Shown: positions 20,773 through 29,551 of the stretch, piece after piece
Layout: the number at the start of each line of letters is the position of its first letter
How positions within the stretch are numbered: position 1 is the stretch's first letter
Source: Bacteroidales bacterium
GTDB taxonomy: Bacteria > Bacteroidota > Bacteroidia > Bacteroidales > Tenuifilaceae
Assembly (NCBI GenBank): GCA_025361485.1
Contig: JANYLA010000074.1
Location: forward strand, 19,948 to 83,947
Length of the DNA: 64,000 bases
Reading direction: 5' to 3'
Translations under genes and position numbers: made by a program
The notes under the pieces: model-generated
What the model saw: the letters and a program-made list of their open reading frames with translations, nothing else
Database searches by the model: none
What the model was told of the DNA's origin: nothing

Positions 20773-22074
20773 TTATACTCCTCGTATAATACTGTAATTC
20801 TTTTTTCCTTTTTGAACCAAAAGATACTTCCCATTGATTAGATGATTAGAAAATATTAGCATCTCCGAATCAACTACTTTTTCTTTGTTTATGCTAATTC
20901 CACCCCCTTGCACAAGCCTTCTTAGCTCTCCTTTTGATGCAAATACAGCTGCATTTTCAACCGTTAACAAAGAAAATGCTATTCCTTTTTCAAAAACATC
21001 CTTTGAAATATCAAATGTCGAAACACCTTCGAATACAGAAAGGAATGTTTCTTCATCAAGTTTATTCAATGTATCAGCTGTAGCGTTTCCAAAAAGAATT
21101 CCCGATGCCTCAACGGCCATTTGGAAATCTGCTTCGGAGTGAACCATAATGGTAACCAACTCAGCCAATTTCTTTTGCAATATTCTTAGATGAGGAGCCT
21201 GACTGTGCTCTAAAATTAATACATCAACCTCCTGCTTGGTAAGCATTGTGAATATTTTGATGTACTTTGCAGCATCCTCATCAGATACATTTAGCCAAAA
21301 TTGGTAAAATTTATATGATGATGTGTATCGTGAATCTAGCCAAACATTTCCTTGCTCGGTTTTTCCAAATTTTCCGCCATCGGCCTTAGTGATAAGTGGA
21401 CAGGTTAGAGCGAATGCCTCTCCACCAGTTTTTCTTCGAATAAGTTCAGTTCCTGTTGTGATGTTGCCCCACTGATCGGAGCCACCCATCTGAAGTTTGC
21501 AACCAAGATCCTGATATAGGAAAAGAAAATCGTACCCTTGAACCAGCTGATAGGTAAATTCGGTAAAAGACATCCCCGATTTTGATTCTTCACCAAGTCG
21601 TTTCTTAACAGAATCCTTTGACATCATGTAGTTAACCGTGATGTGCTTACCAATATCGCGAATGAAGTTAAGAAAGCTGTAATCTTTCATCCAATCGTAG
21701 TTGTTCACCATTAAAGCCTTATTGGGCTTTTGGGTTTCAAAATCGAGAAAGTTGGAAAGTTGCTTTTTAAGCGCCTCTTGATTGCACCTTAGGGTCGGTT
21801 CATCGAGTAGGTTACGTTCCTGTGATTTTCCCGATGGGTCGCCGATCATACCAGTTGCTCCACCGACCAAAACTACTGGGCGATGACCTGATGCTTGAAA
21901 ATGCTTTAGCATCATAACGCTAACAAGGTGACCTATATGAAGCGAATCTGCTGTAGGATCGATTCCTACATAAGCAGTTGTCATCTCTTTTTTTAATAAA
22001 TCCTCTGTACCGGGCATGATATCATGAATCATACCCCTCCAAGTTAACTCTTCTACAAAATTCATCTTTGTCAA
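20773..22074 (-). CDS. tyrS: Tyrosyl-tRNA synthetase
   Basis: [17 protein letters not shown] (HIGH), [24 protein letters not shown] (KMSKS-equivalent), S4-like C-terminus. Confidence 0.97.
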   Translation of the reverse strand: MTKMNFVEELTWRGMIHDIMPGTEDLLKKEMTTAYVGIDPTADSLHIGHLVSVMMLKHFQASGHRPVVLVGGATGMIGDPSGKSQERNLLDEPTLRCNQEALKKQLSNFLDFETQKPNKALMVNNYDWMKDYSFLNFIRDIGKHITVNYMMSKDSVKKRLGEESKSGMSFTEFTYQLVQGYDFLFLYQDLGCKLQMGGSDQWGNITTGTELIRRKTGGEAFALTCPLITKADGGKFGKTEQGNVWLDSRYTSSYKFYQFWLNVSDEDAAKYIKIFTMLTKQEVDVLILEHSQAPHLRILQKKLAELVTIMVHSEADFQMAVEASGILFGNATADTLNKLDEETFLSVFEGVSTFDISKDVFEKGIAFSLLTVENAAVFASKGELRRLVQGGGISINKEKVVDSEMLIFSNHLINGKYLLVQKGKKNYSIIRGV

Positions 22075-22146
22075 AAATTTCCCAAAGATAATAAATGCTT
22101 TGTATTAACTGATTGACCGAAATTGATGAATCATTCTTTTCTTGAG

Positions 22147-22674
22147 TTAGGAATTCACTGGGTTAAAAGTCTCCTTTAATTTAGTTTTTATCTCATCAAA
22201 GTTTAAATCAGGGAAAACTGCGGGTGCTAGCCGTTGAATTGGTCGGTAGAAAAGCGATTTTTCGGCAATATCCTTAGGCAAAAAGTTCATCTTAACATCA
22301 GCCTTTTCAAGGATAACAAGAATTACACTAAGAATAAAAGCCGTTTTTAGCACTCCAAAAACAACACCTAAAATGCTATTGGCAAATCCGAGAAATGCCA
22401 TTTCGAAAATCCCCTCAACAATTTTGCCTAGAAAATGAACAGCAATTACAATTAGACCAAAAGTTATTGCAAAAGCAATAAGCGGTAAGTACTCCGTTGT
22501 CAGGTTTAAATGCTCTCTGAGCATATTTGCAGTGTAATCTGAGAATTTAATGGCACCCCAGATACCTAGTAGCAAACCCGCTAAAGAGGCTAATTCACCA
22601 ACAAATCCCTTTTTATATCCAGCAAATCCAGCAAGGATAAATACTGCAATCAGAATGATATCGACAATAATCAT
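22147..22674 (-). CDS. CvpA family protein
   Basis: MIIVDIILIAVFILAGFAGYKKGFVGELASLAGLLLGIWGA. Confidence 0.88.
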   Translation of the reverse strand: MIIVDIILIAVFILAGFAGYKKGFVGELASLAGLLLGIWGAIKFSDYTANMLREHLNLTTEYLPLIAFAITFGLIVIAVHFLGKIVEGIFEMAFLGFANSILGVVFGVLKTAFILSVILVILEKADVKMNFLPKDIAEKSLFYRPIQRLAPAVFPDLNFDEIKTKLKETFNPVNS

Positions 22675-22834
22675 AGAAATAATTTTAGGTTATTCGATAA
22701 GGTTAAAATAGTATTTGATTTTAATCGCCTCAAAACTAATTCAATCTAAATTTTGAATAAATATAAAATAGGCAAACAAAGGATTTTTGTCGGTAAAATG
22801 AGAGATAAGAAATGGAAAGCTACTTTTCTACTAA

Positions 22835-23809
22835 TCACTTACTTCTTTCAACTATATAGTCGGTTAACATCTCCAACGATTTACGGTACTCGCACTCAGG
22901 ATAAAAAGCCAATTGCTCCAATGCTTTGTTTTTAAATTCCTGCATTCTTATTGCCGTATATTCTAGTCCACCGTTTTGCAGAACAAAAGCAACTACTTTT
23001 TCAACGGCTTTATCGCTCTTTTTACTGCTTCGAACCAGTTTAAGAATCTCTGACTGCTCCTTTTTACTTACTTTAGAAAGCGCATGAATTAAAGGGAGCG
23101 TTAACTTTTTCTCCTTGATATCATTCCCTGTGGGTTTTCCGATTATCCCTTTTGGTTGATAATCAAAAAGGTCGTCTTTTATCTGAAAAGCAATGCCTAA
23201 ATATTGTCCAAAATCTTTCATTCGCTGAACTAATTCAGGGGTTGCTCCTACCGATGAGGCTCCGTTTGCAGAGCATGAAGCCAAAAGGCTAGCGGTCTTT
23301 TTTTCAATAATCTCGAAATAGGTCGATTCGTTGATATCCATCTTCCTCGATTTTTCAATCTGGAGAAGTTCCCCCTCACTCATATCCTTTACTGCCTGAC
23401 TCATAATTCGAAGCAACTCAATCTCATTCTTTTCAATAGCCAATAGAAGTCCTTTCGAAAGTAGATAATCACCAACAAGAACGGCTATTTTCGAACGCCA
23501 TAGCGCATTGATTGAAAAAAAGCTTCGACGCTCATATGCTTCGTCAACCACATCATCATGGATGAGAGTTGCAGTGTGCAACAGCTCAATCATTCCGGCT
23601 GCAACGTAGGTTGATTGGTTTATTTTACCGTTAAGCCCTGCCGACAAAAAAACGAGCAAAGGACGCAGCTGTTTCCCTTTACGGCGATAAATGTAGTTGG
23701 TAATAACATCGAGCAGAGGAACCTTTGAGCTCATTGAGTTCCGAAAGTATGGTTCAAACTTATCTAAATCAAGTTCAACGGGTCTCTTTATTTCATTTAG
23801 TTTTGGCAT
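22835..23809 (-). CDS. Polyprenyl (octaprenyl-type) diphosphate synthase
   Basis: RKGKQLRPLLVFLSAG, first Asp-rich motif LIHDDVVDEAYERR, second QIKDDLFDY. Confidence 0.95.
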   Translation of the reverse strand: MPKLNEIKRPVELDLDKFEPYFRNSMSSKVPLLDVITNYIYRRKGKQLRPLLVFLSAGLNGKINQSTYVAAGMIELLHTATLIHDDVVDEAYERRSFFSINALWRSKIAVLVGDYLLSKGLLLAIEKNEIELLRIMSQAVKDMSEGELLQIEKSRKMDINESTYFEIIEKKTASLLASCSANGASSVGATPELVQRMKDFGQYLGIAFQIKDDLFDYQPKGIIGKPTGNDIKEKKLTLPLIHALSKVSKKEQSEILKLVRSSKKSDKAVEKVVAFVLQNGGLEYTAIRMQEFKNKALEQLAFYPECEYRKSLEMLTDYIVERSK

Positions 23810-23948
23810 TCGGAAAGAAATTTAAACAGGAAAATTAACTATTTTTTTAATCCTTGATATCTTAATCGATTTGAATTATAGGCAAAACAACAAAATTTTA
23901 AGCATTGAGTTGCAATCCGCAGGAAAAATTATTGAATTGAAACGGCTC

Positions 23949-24187
23949 ACCACGGAGACACAGAGATCACTGAGGTGTGTTTTATTGTCCTAGGAATAAG
24001 AACGTTAACCCGAATTACGCTAGACAATGTGTAATCGATAAATCGAAATTGAAACAATCACTTAATCGGGGTTAACTCAATAAAATCAAGCCAAATGATG
24101 AATTTGGGTTTAAACAAATACATTTTTTGTCAATAATCTAGGCTTTTGTTCTCATTCATTCTCTGTGTTCTTCGTGTCTCCGTGGTT
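23949..24187. repeat. MITE-like non-coding element with about 26-bp imperfect terminal inverted repeats (ACCACGGAGACAC...)
   Basis: Left ACCACGGAGACACAGAGATCACTGAG; right end reverse complement ACCACGGAGACACGAAGAACACAGAG (22/26 identical by hand). No substantial ORF between them. Confidence 0.6.
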
Positions 24188-24292
24188 TTCTTTATTTTGA
24201 TTACGGCTGAATAGTTACATTGAATTAACATATCGGATTAAGTGATAGTGAAATATTCATATATTTGTATTTGATTCTACTGCCATCAAATC

Positions 24293-24592
24293 ATGCCACA
24301 ACGAAGAGAGTTAAGTATCGAGCAGCTTGAGCAAGCCGTAAATATGCTTAAAGCCATTGCTCACCCAATGAGAATTTCCATTATCAGCCTGCTTGAGGAT
24401 GGTAGGAGGATGACCGTAACCGAAATTCATGAGAAACTTGAAATTGAACAATCAACCACTTCTCACCATTTAGGTATTTTAAAGGATAAAGGTGTTTTAG
24501 CCTCAAAGCGCGAAGGAAAGAACACCCACTATTTTTTGAAAAACGAGAATTTAGGAAAGATCCTTGATTGTATTGGAAAATGTACGGTATAG
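24293..24592 (+). CDS. ArsR-family HTH transcriptional regulator
   Basis: LKAIAHPMRISIISLLEDG...EIHEKLEIEQSTTSHHLGILKDKGVLASKREGKNTHYFL. Confidence 0.92.
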   Translation: MPQRRELSIEQLEQAVNMLKAIAHPMRISIISLLEDGRRMTVTEIHEKLEIEQSTTSHHLGILKDKGVLASKREGKNTHYFLKNENLGKILDCIGKCTV

Positions 24593-24669
24593 CATTTTGC
24601 AACTTTCTGACAAAGGGTTGTTAATAGCAATCCTTTTTTTATCTTCATAATTAACCAAAACCAACCTTT

Positions 24670-25116
24670 ATGTCCACAATAAGGTTAACCAAAGAGTTTC
24701 ATTTCGAGCTCGCCCATGCCCTAGAGGGGTACGATGGTGCTTGCCGCAATATTCATGGCCATTCCTATATTCTGTTTGTTACCGTAATTGGCAGCCCGAT
24801 ATCATCGGTATCGAATCCAAAACTTGGAATGATAATGGACTTTGGAGACCTTAAGGGGATTGTAAATAGCACAATAATTAGCCGGTTTGACCATGCCCTA
24901 CTGCTGAACCAAAGCTCATCTATGCTAAAAACATTACGAGCCGAAAGTTTCGGTAAAGTCGAATCACTTCCATTTCAACCGACCTGCGAGAATCTACTAC
25001 CTTATTTTGCAGAATTAATCTCATCGCGCTTACCCGAGGGTGTAAAATTACATCATTTGAAACTTAACGAAACAGCTACTTCGTTTGCTGAGTGGTACGC
25101 ATCCGATAATCTTTAA
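24670..25116 (+). CDS. 6-carboxytetrahydropterin synthase / PTPS family (QueD-like)
   Basis: FHFELAHALEGYDGACRNIHGHSYILFVTV, MDFGDLKGIVN, RFDHALLLN, PTCENLLPYF. Confidence 0.9.
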   Translation: MSTIRLTKEFHFELAHALEGYDGACRNIHGHSYILFVTVIGSPISSVSNPKLGMIMDFGDLKGIVNSTIISRFDHALLLNQSSSMLKTLRAESFGKVESLPFQPTCENLLPYFAELISSRLPEGVKLHHLKLNETATSFAEWYASDNL

Positions 25117-25127
25117 TAAAACCCTAA

Positions 25128-27908
25128 ATGCCCAAAAAACTACTTCTCATAGATGCTTATGCATCAATTTACAGAGCCTACTTTGCTTTTATTAATCGTC
25201 CAATAAGAACGAGCAAAGGCCTTAATACATCGGCTATTTATGGTTTTACCAAGTTTATGCTCGATGCCATAAAGCGAATTGAGCCAACCCACGTTGCCGT
25301 TGCGTTCGACCTTTCGGGACCTACTTTTCGCACTGAACTTTTTCCTGCTTACAAAGCAAACCGACAAGAAACACCCGAGGATATTCGAACTGCCGTTCCT
25401 ATCATTAAGCGGTTGCTAACCACTATGAATATTCCAATCGTAGAATTAAAAGGATTTGAGGCGGATGATATTATTGGTGCGCTTGCTACAAAGGCCGACC
25501 CTCTAGGATTTGAAGTATTCATGTTTACCCCCGACAAGGATTATGGACAGCTGCTTTCGCCAAACGTTAAAATCATCAAACCAGGCAAAGGAGGTGCTGA
25601 CCTAGAAACCATAACTGCAGAATCATTTTGCGCTGATTATAAAATAAATACACCATCTCAGTTCATCGATATTCTCGCTCTTTGGGGGGATACCTCCGAT
25701 AATATTCCGGGCGTTAAGGGCATCGGCGAAAAAACTGCTGCCGACCTAATCTCAAAATTTGGCTCCATTGATAATTTACTTCAAAACACCGATAAACTTT
25801 CGAAGGCACAAAAAATAAATGTTGAATCATCGGTTGAGCAACTGCTGCTATCAAGAACATTGGTAACTATCAAAACGGATATATGCCTCGATATTGATAT
25901 CGACACGTTCATCAGAAAAGAGCCCAATAGCGTTGAATACAAAAGTATGCTCGAGGAGCTTGAGTTCAAATCAATGCTTAAAGATTTGCCAGCAAGCAAA
26001 TCGGAAAAGCCTGAACCCAAAAAGGAGACCTTTGTGCAGGGGAATCTATTCGGCGAAGTTGCGACACAACCGGCAGCCCCCACTCATAGCTTAAAAACCC
26101 TCTACGATTTCAGCTTCGATTATCGGGTTGCATCAACCGTTGAAGAACGAAAAACGCTGATTGAGGAGCTTAACAAGGCAAAAGAGTTTGCCTTTGATAC
26201 CGAAACCACCGGGCTCGACCTTTTCTCTTCGCAATTGGTTGGTCTATCATTTGCAACTGCACCTTTTAAGGCGTGGTATGTTCCAATTCCTGCCGACCAA
26301 ACTGAAGCAAAAAAGATTGTATTTGAATTTAAGGAAATACTTGAGAATACTGAAAAAACGCTGATTGGGCAGAATATCAAGTTTGACCTTTTGATGCTCA
26401 AAAATTACGATATCCAAATTAAAGGATTTTTGTTCGATACCATGCTTGCGCACTATTTGGTTGAGCCTGATTTAAGGCATAACCTAAATTACCTGTCGGA
26501 GCATCTGCTCGGCTATCGACCCATTGAGATTGAGGAACTGATTGGTAAAAAGGGCGCAAAACAAATATCTATGCGAAGCGTTGAACTCGATAAAATATCG
26601 ATATATGCAAGCGAGGATGCCGATTTAGCCTTTCAGCTAAAACAGATTTTGCACAAGCGTCTTGTTGATGAGGGGTTATTTGACCTTTACAAAAACATTG
26701 AGGCACCGCTTATCGAAGTGCTAGCAGATATCGAGCGTGCAGGTGTAAAAATCAACTCACAAGACTTGAATGATTACGCAAAAACGCTGAATTTGGAACT
26801 AATCGCGCTCGACGATTCTATCAAAGAATTGTCAGGCGTTCCAGATTTGAATATCTCATCGCCAAAGCAGCTTGGCGAAGTTCTCTTCGAGAAGCTAAAG
26901 ATTGCCTCGGATGTTAAGATGACCAAAACGAAGCAGTACGCCACAGGCGAAGATGAACTTTTAAAATATAGAGAGAACCATCCTATTATCGATAAGATAT
27001 TAGAATTCCGTTCGTTAAAGAAGTTACTTTCCACTTACATTGAAGTACTTCCTCTTTTGGTAAACCAAAAAACAGGGAGAATTCATGCCTCGTTTAATCA
27101 GGCAGTTGCCTCAACAGGTCGCTTGAGTTCCAATAATCCAAATCTTCAGAATATTCCAATTCGTGATGAGAAAGGGCGCGAAATCAGAAAGGCATTTGTC
27201 CCCTCATCCGCTGAGTATGTAATCCTTTCGGCCGACTACTCTCAGATTGAGCTAAGGTTAATGGCCCACATGAGCAAAGATGCCTCGCTACTCGAAGCCT
27301 TTCAGCAGGGTGAGGATATTCACACAGCCACTGCTGCTAAAATCTTTAAGATTCCACTAAACGAGGTAACCCGAGAGCAACGAAGCAGGGCTAAAACAGC
27401 AAACTTCGGGATGATATACGGCATTTCGGCATTCGGCTTATCGCAACGGTTAAGCATTTCGAGAACCGAAGCGAAAGACCTTATTGACGGATACTTCGGC
27501 ACCTACACTGGCGTTAAGGAGTATATGGATAGCTGCGTTCGGAATGCACGCGAAAAAGGGTGGGTTGCTACCATATTTGACCGCAAAAGGTATCTAACCG
27601 ATATCAACTCAAGCAATGGAACCGTAAGGGGTTTAGCAGAGCGAAATGCCATCAATGCTCCTATTCAGGGATCAGCCGCTGATGTCATTAAAATTGCCAT
27701 GATTAGAATTCACAAGCAGTTTATCCAACAAAATCTCAAATCAAAGATGATTATTCAGGTGCACGATGAGCTTGTGCTAGATGTGTTTAAACCTGAAATT
27801 GAGCAGGTCAAAGAGATTGTACATCGCGAGATGGTTAATGCAGCTCAAATATCCGTCGCCCTTGAGGTTGAAATTGGAGTTGGTGATAATTGGTTAGCGG
27901 CACATTAA
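25128..27908 (+). CDS. polA: DNA polymerase I
   Basis: 5' nuclease domain (LLIDAYASIYRAYFAF), 3'-5' exonuclease FAFDTETTGLD, polymerase motifs A (DYSQIELRLMAHMS), B (RSRAKTANFGMIYGISAFGL), C (QVHDELVLDV). Confidence 0.97.
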   Translation: MPKKLLLIDAYASIYRAYFAFINRPIRTSKGLNTSAIYGFTKFMLDAIKRIEPTHVAVAFDLSGPTFRTELFPAYKANRQETPEDIRTAVPIIKRLLTTMNIPIVELKGFEADDIIGALATKADPLGFEVFMFTPDKDYGQLLSPNVKIIKPGKGGADLETITAESFCADYKINTPSQFIDILALWGDTSDNIPGVKGIGEKTAADLISKFGSIDNLLQNTDKLSKAQKINVESSVEQLLLSRTLVTIKTDICLDIDIDTFIRKEPNSVEYKSMLEELEFKSMLKDLPASKSEKPEPKKETFVQGNLFGEVATQPAAPTHSLKTLYDFSFDYRVASTVEERKTLIEELNKAKEFAFDTETTGLDLFSSQLVGLSFATAPFKAWYVPIPADQTEAKKIVFEFKEILENTEKTLIGQNIKFDLLMLKNYDIQIKGFLFDTMLAHYLVEPDLRHNLNYLSEHLLGYRPIEIEELIGKKGAKQISMRSVELDKISIYASEDADLAFQLKQILHKRLVDEGLFDLYKNIEAPLIEVLADIERAGVKINSQDLNDYAKTLNLELIALDDSIKELSGVPDLNISSPKQLGEVLFEKLKIASDVKMTKTKQYATGEDELLKYRENHPIIDKILEFRSLKKLLSTYIEVLPLLVNQKTGRIHASFNQAVASTGRLSSNNPNLQNIPIRDEKGREIRKAFVPSSAEYVILSADYSQIELRLMAHMSKDASLLEAFQQGEDIHTATAAKIFKIPLNEVTREQRSRAKTANFGMIYGISAFGLSQRLSISRTEAKDLIDGYFGTYTGVKEYMDSCVRNAREKGWVATIFDRKRYLTDINSSNGTVRGLAERNAINAPIQGSAADVIKIAMIRIHKQFIQQNLKSKMIIQVHDELVLDVFKPEIEQVKEIVHREMVNAAQISVALEVEIGVGDNWLAAH

Positions 27909-27926
27909 TATACTTGACAGGAAGAG

Positions 27927-28889
27927 TTATAACCAAAGAATTACATTTTCTAAAAAGATGTAAAGTAAAGGCAAGGTAATAATACTAAACAGGGTTGAGA
28001 CGAATAGGTTGCTTGCTGCTAGGTGGTAATCGCCACCATATCGTCGGGTCATTACCACAATAATTGTTTGGCATGGCATACCAGCCTGCATAACAAGCAC
28101 GAATAGAGCTTCGCGGGCAACATCAAGATGCAGAATTCTTATCAAAAAGATGTAAATAAAGCTTAGGATTACTGGAGCTAGTAAAAGCTTATTAAAGCTA
28201 ACAATAAATACGCTAACAATTCTAAAAGCCTTTTTAATATTCATCCCAGCAAGCAGCGCGCCAATATATACCATCGAAAGAGGGCTAGTACACTTACCTA
28301 ATCCTGAAAAGGCATCAACAATAAATTTAGGTAGTTCAATCCTCGAAACAAGAACTAGCGAACCAAGAACAATTGCCCCTGTGTTGGCATTGAGCAAACT
28401 CTTCCATCCCGATTTTTGCGTTCCTGAGCTTAAACGATAAACACCATAAGTGAAAGTTAAAGAATTAGATGCTAATTGATATACTGCGGCATAAAAAACA
28501 CCGATACCACCAGGAAAAAGCGCGTCGAATAGAGGAAATCCTAAAAAGACAATATTTCCAAACATGGTATGCAAGGTATGCACCATTTCTTGAGGCTTAC
28601 CGAGTTTTTGAAGACGAGATGATATTGCACCGGTAAGGTAAAGAAAGCCGAGGTTTACGAATGCAAGGGTAAATACAAATAGCCCATTCTTAAAAAGCTT
28701 AATATCAAACTCTAGGTGCGAAAAGGTTGAAAAAATAAGAAACGGTAAGGTTATATCAATAATTATTCGAGCAAGAAAGTCCTTTGATTCATCGGTCAAT
28801 ATTTTTCGTTTGGATGCCACGGCACCAACCATCATTAAAAGGCCAAAAATTAAAAGCTGATTGATAATTATACCCGTTGCCATAAACAT
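27927..28889 (-). CDS. AEC (auxin efflux carrier) family transporter
   Basis: Ten-TM pattern, DITLPFLIFSTFS, MVYIGALLAGMNIKKAFR, QAGMPCQTIIVVM. Confidence 0.85.
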   Translation of the reverse strand: MFMATGIIINQLLIFGLLMMVGAVASKRKILTDESKDFLARIIIDITLPFLIFSTFSHLEFDIKLFKNGLFVFTLAFVNLGFLYLTGAISSRLQKLGKPQEMVHTLHTMFGNIVFLGFPLFDALFPGGIGVFYAAVYQLASNSLTFTYGVYRLSSGTQKSGWKSLLNANTGAIVLGSLVLVSRIELPKFIVDAFSGLGKCTSPLSMVYIGALLAGMNIKKAFRIVSVFIVSFNKLLLAPVILSFIYIFLIRILHLDVAREALFVLVMQAGMPCQTIIVVMTRRYGGDYHLAASNLFVSTLFSIITLPLLYIFLENVILWL

Positions 28890-29208
28890 TTTGTTGCCAC
28901 AAAGGTATAAATGATTTTATGGAACAAAACCATAAATCAACGCTTAATCATAATATTTAGGAAGTAGATGTAAATCATTGCAAAAAATTTTGAAAAAAAA
29001 ATAATTTTTCCAAAATTGCCAAAAATTGATAGCCACAAACAACATTATAGCAAATCGCTTTTATTCGAACAAAAAGGAATTAGATACAAAAAAATCTGCA
29101 AATTCGTCCTTCAGAAAAACCAAAGACCTAAATTACCCAACCAGAATATTCACAAAATCAATTAAATTAAAAACTTAATTTTAAACACCGTTTCTAATTA
29201 CCCCAGAA

Positions 29209-29421
29209 ATGAAATCAAGAAAGGAAATTCAAAAGCCCGTAAGTGCTAATTACGGTTCAGAAGAGCTGAAAAGGGCTAAAAAGCTTACACCCGTGAAAAA
29301 GGAGAAGAATCAGAAGCAATCGTTGATTCAAGAGATTGATGAGTTTGAAGACATCGACATGGATTTCAAAGACGAGGAATTTGATGAGGACTACTATGAT
29401 GATGAGGAAGAAGAAGATTAG
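29209..29421 (+). CDS. Small protein with basic N-terminus and strongly acidic C-terminus
   Basis: 70 aa; IDEFEDIDMDFKDEEFDEDYYDDEEEED tail; followed directly by a terminator. Confidence 0.7.
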   Translation: MKSRKEIQKPVSANYGSEELKRAKKLTPVKKEKNQKQSLIQEIDEFEDIDMDFKDEEFDEDYYDDEEEED

Positions 29422-29452
29422 TTAATAAATTGGCTTTGACTCAAAGCACCGA

Positions 29453-29476
29453 ATGCCCCTGCTAGGGGCATTTTTC
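29453..29476 (+). terminator. Rho-independent terminator
   Basis: ATGCCCC-tgcta-GGGGCAT followed by TTTTT. Confidence 0.85.
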
Positions 29477-29551
29477 ATTTTTTATAAAAACCGATTAAAC
29501 AATTGCATTTCAATTCGATCTTACATATATTGTAGCATAAATATAACTCTT

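Noticed and set aside
23949-24187. CRISPR array
   Set aside because: Only one inverted pair of ends, not regularly spaced direct repeats; no cas genes. No CRISPR-like array was seen anywhere in the window.
25781-26083. Multiple antisense ORFs inside polA (25164-25367, 25349-25537, 25781-26083, 26120-26401, 26774-27034, 27320-27502)
   Set aside because: polA motifs are intact throughout; these are shadow frames.
29453-29551. N-terminal extension of the TPR hybrid kinase ORF (MPLLGAFFIFYKNRL...)
   Set aside because: This ATG falls inside the Rho-independent terminator stem of the preceding gene; the start at 29552 gives a normal signal/TM segment.
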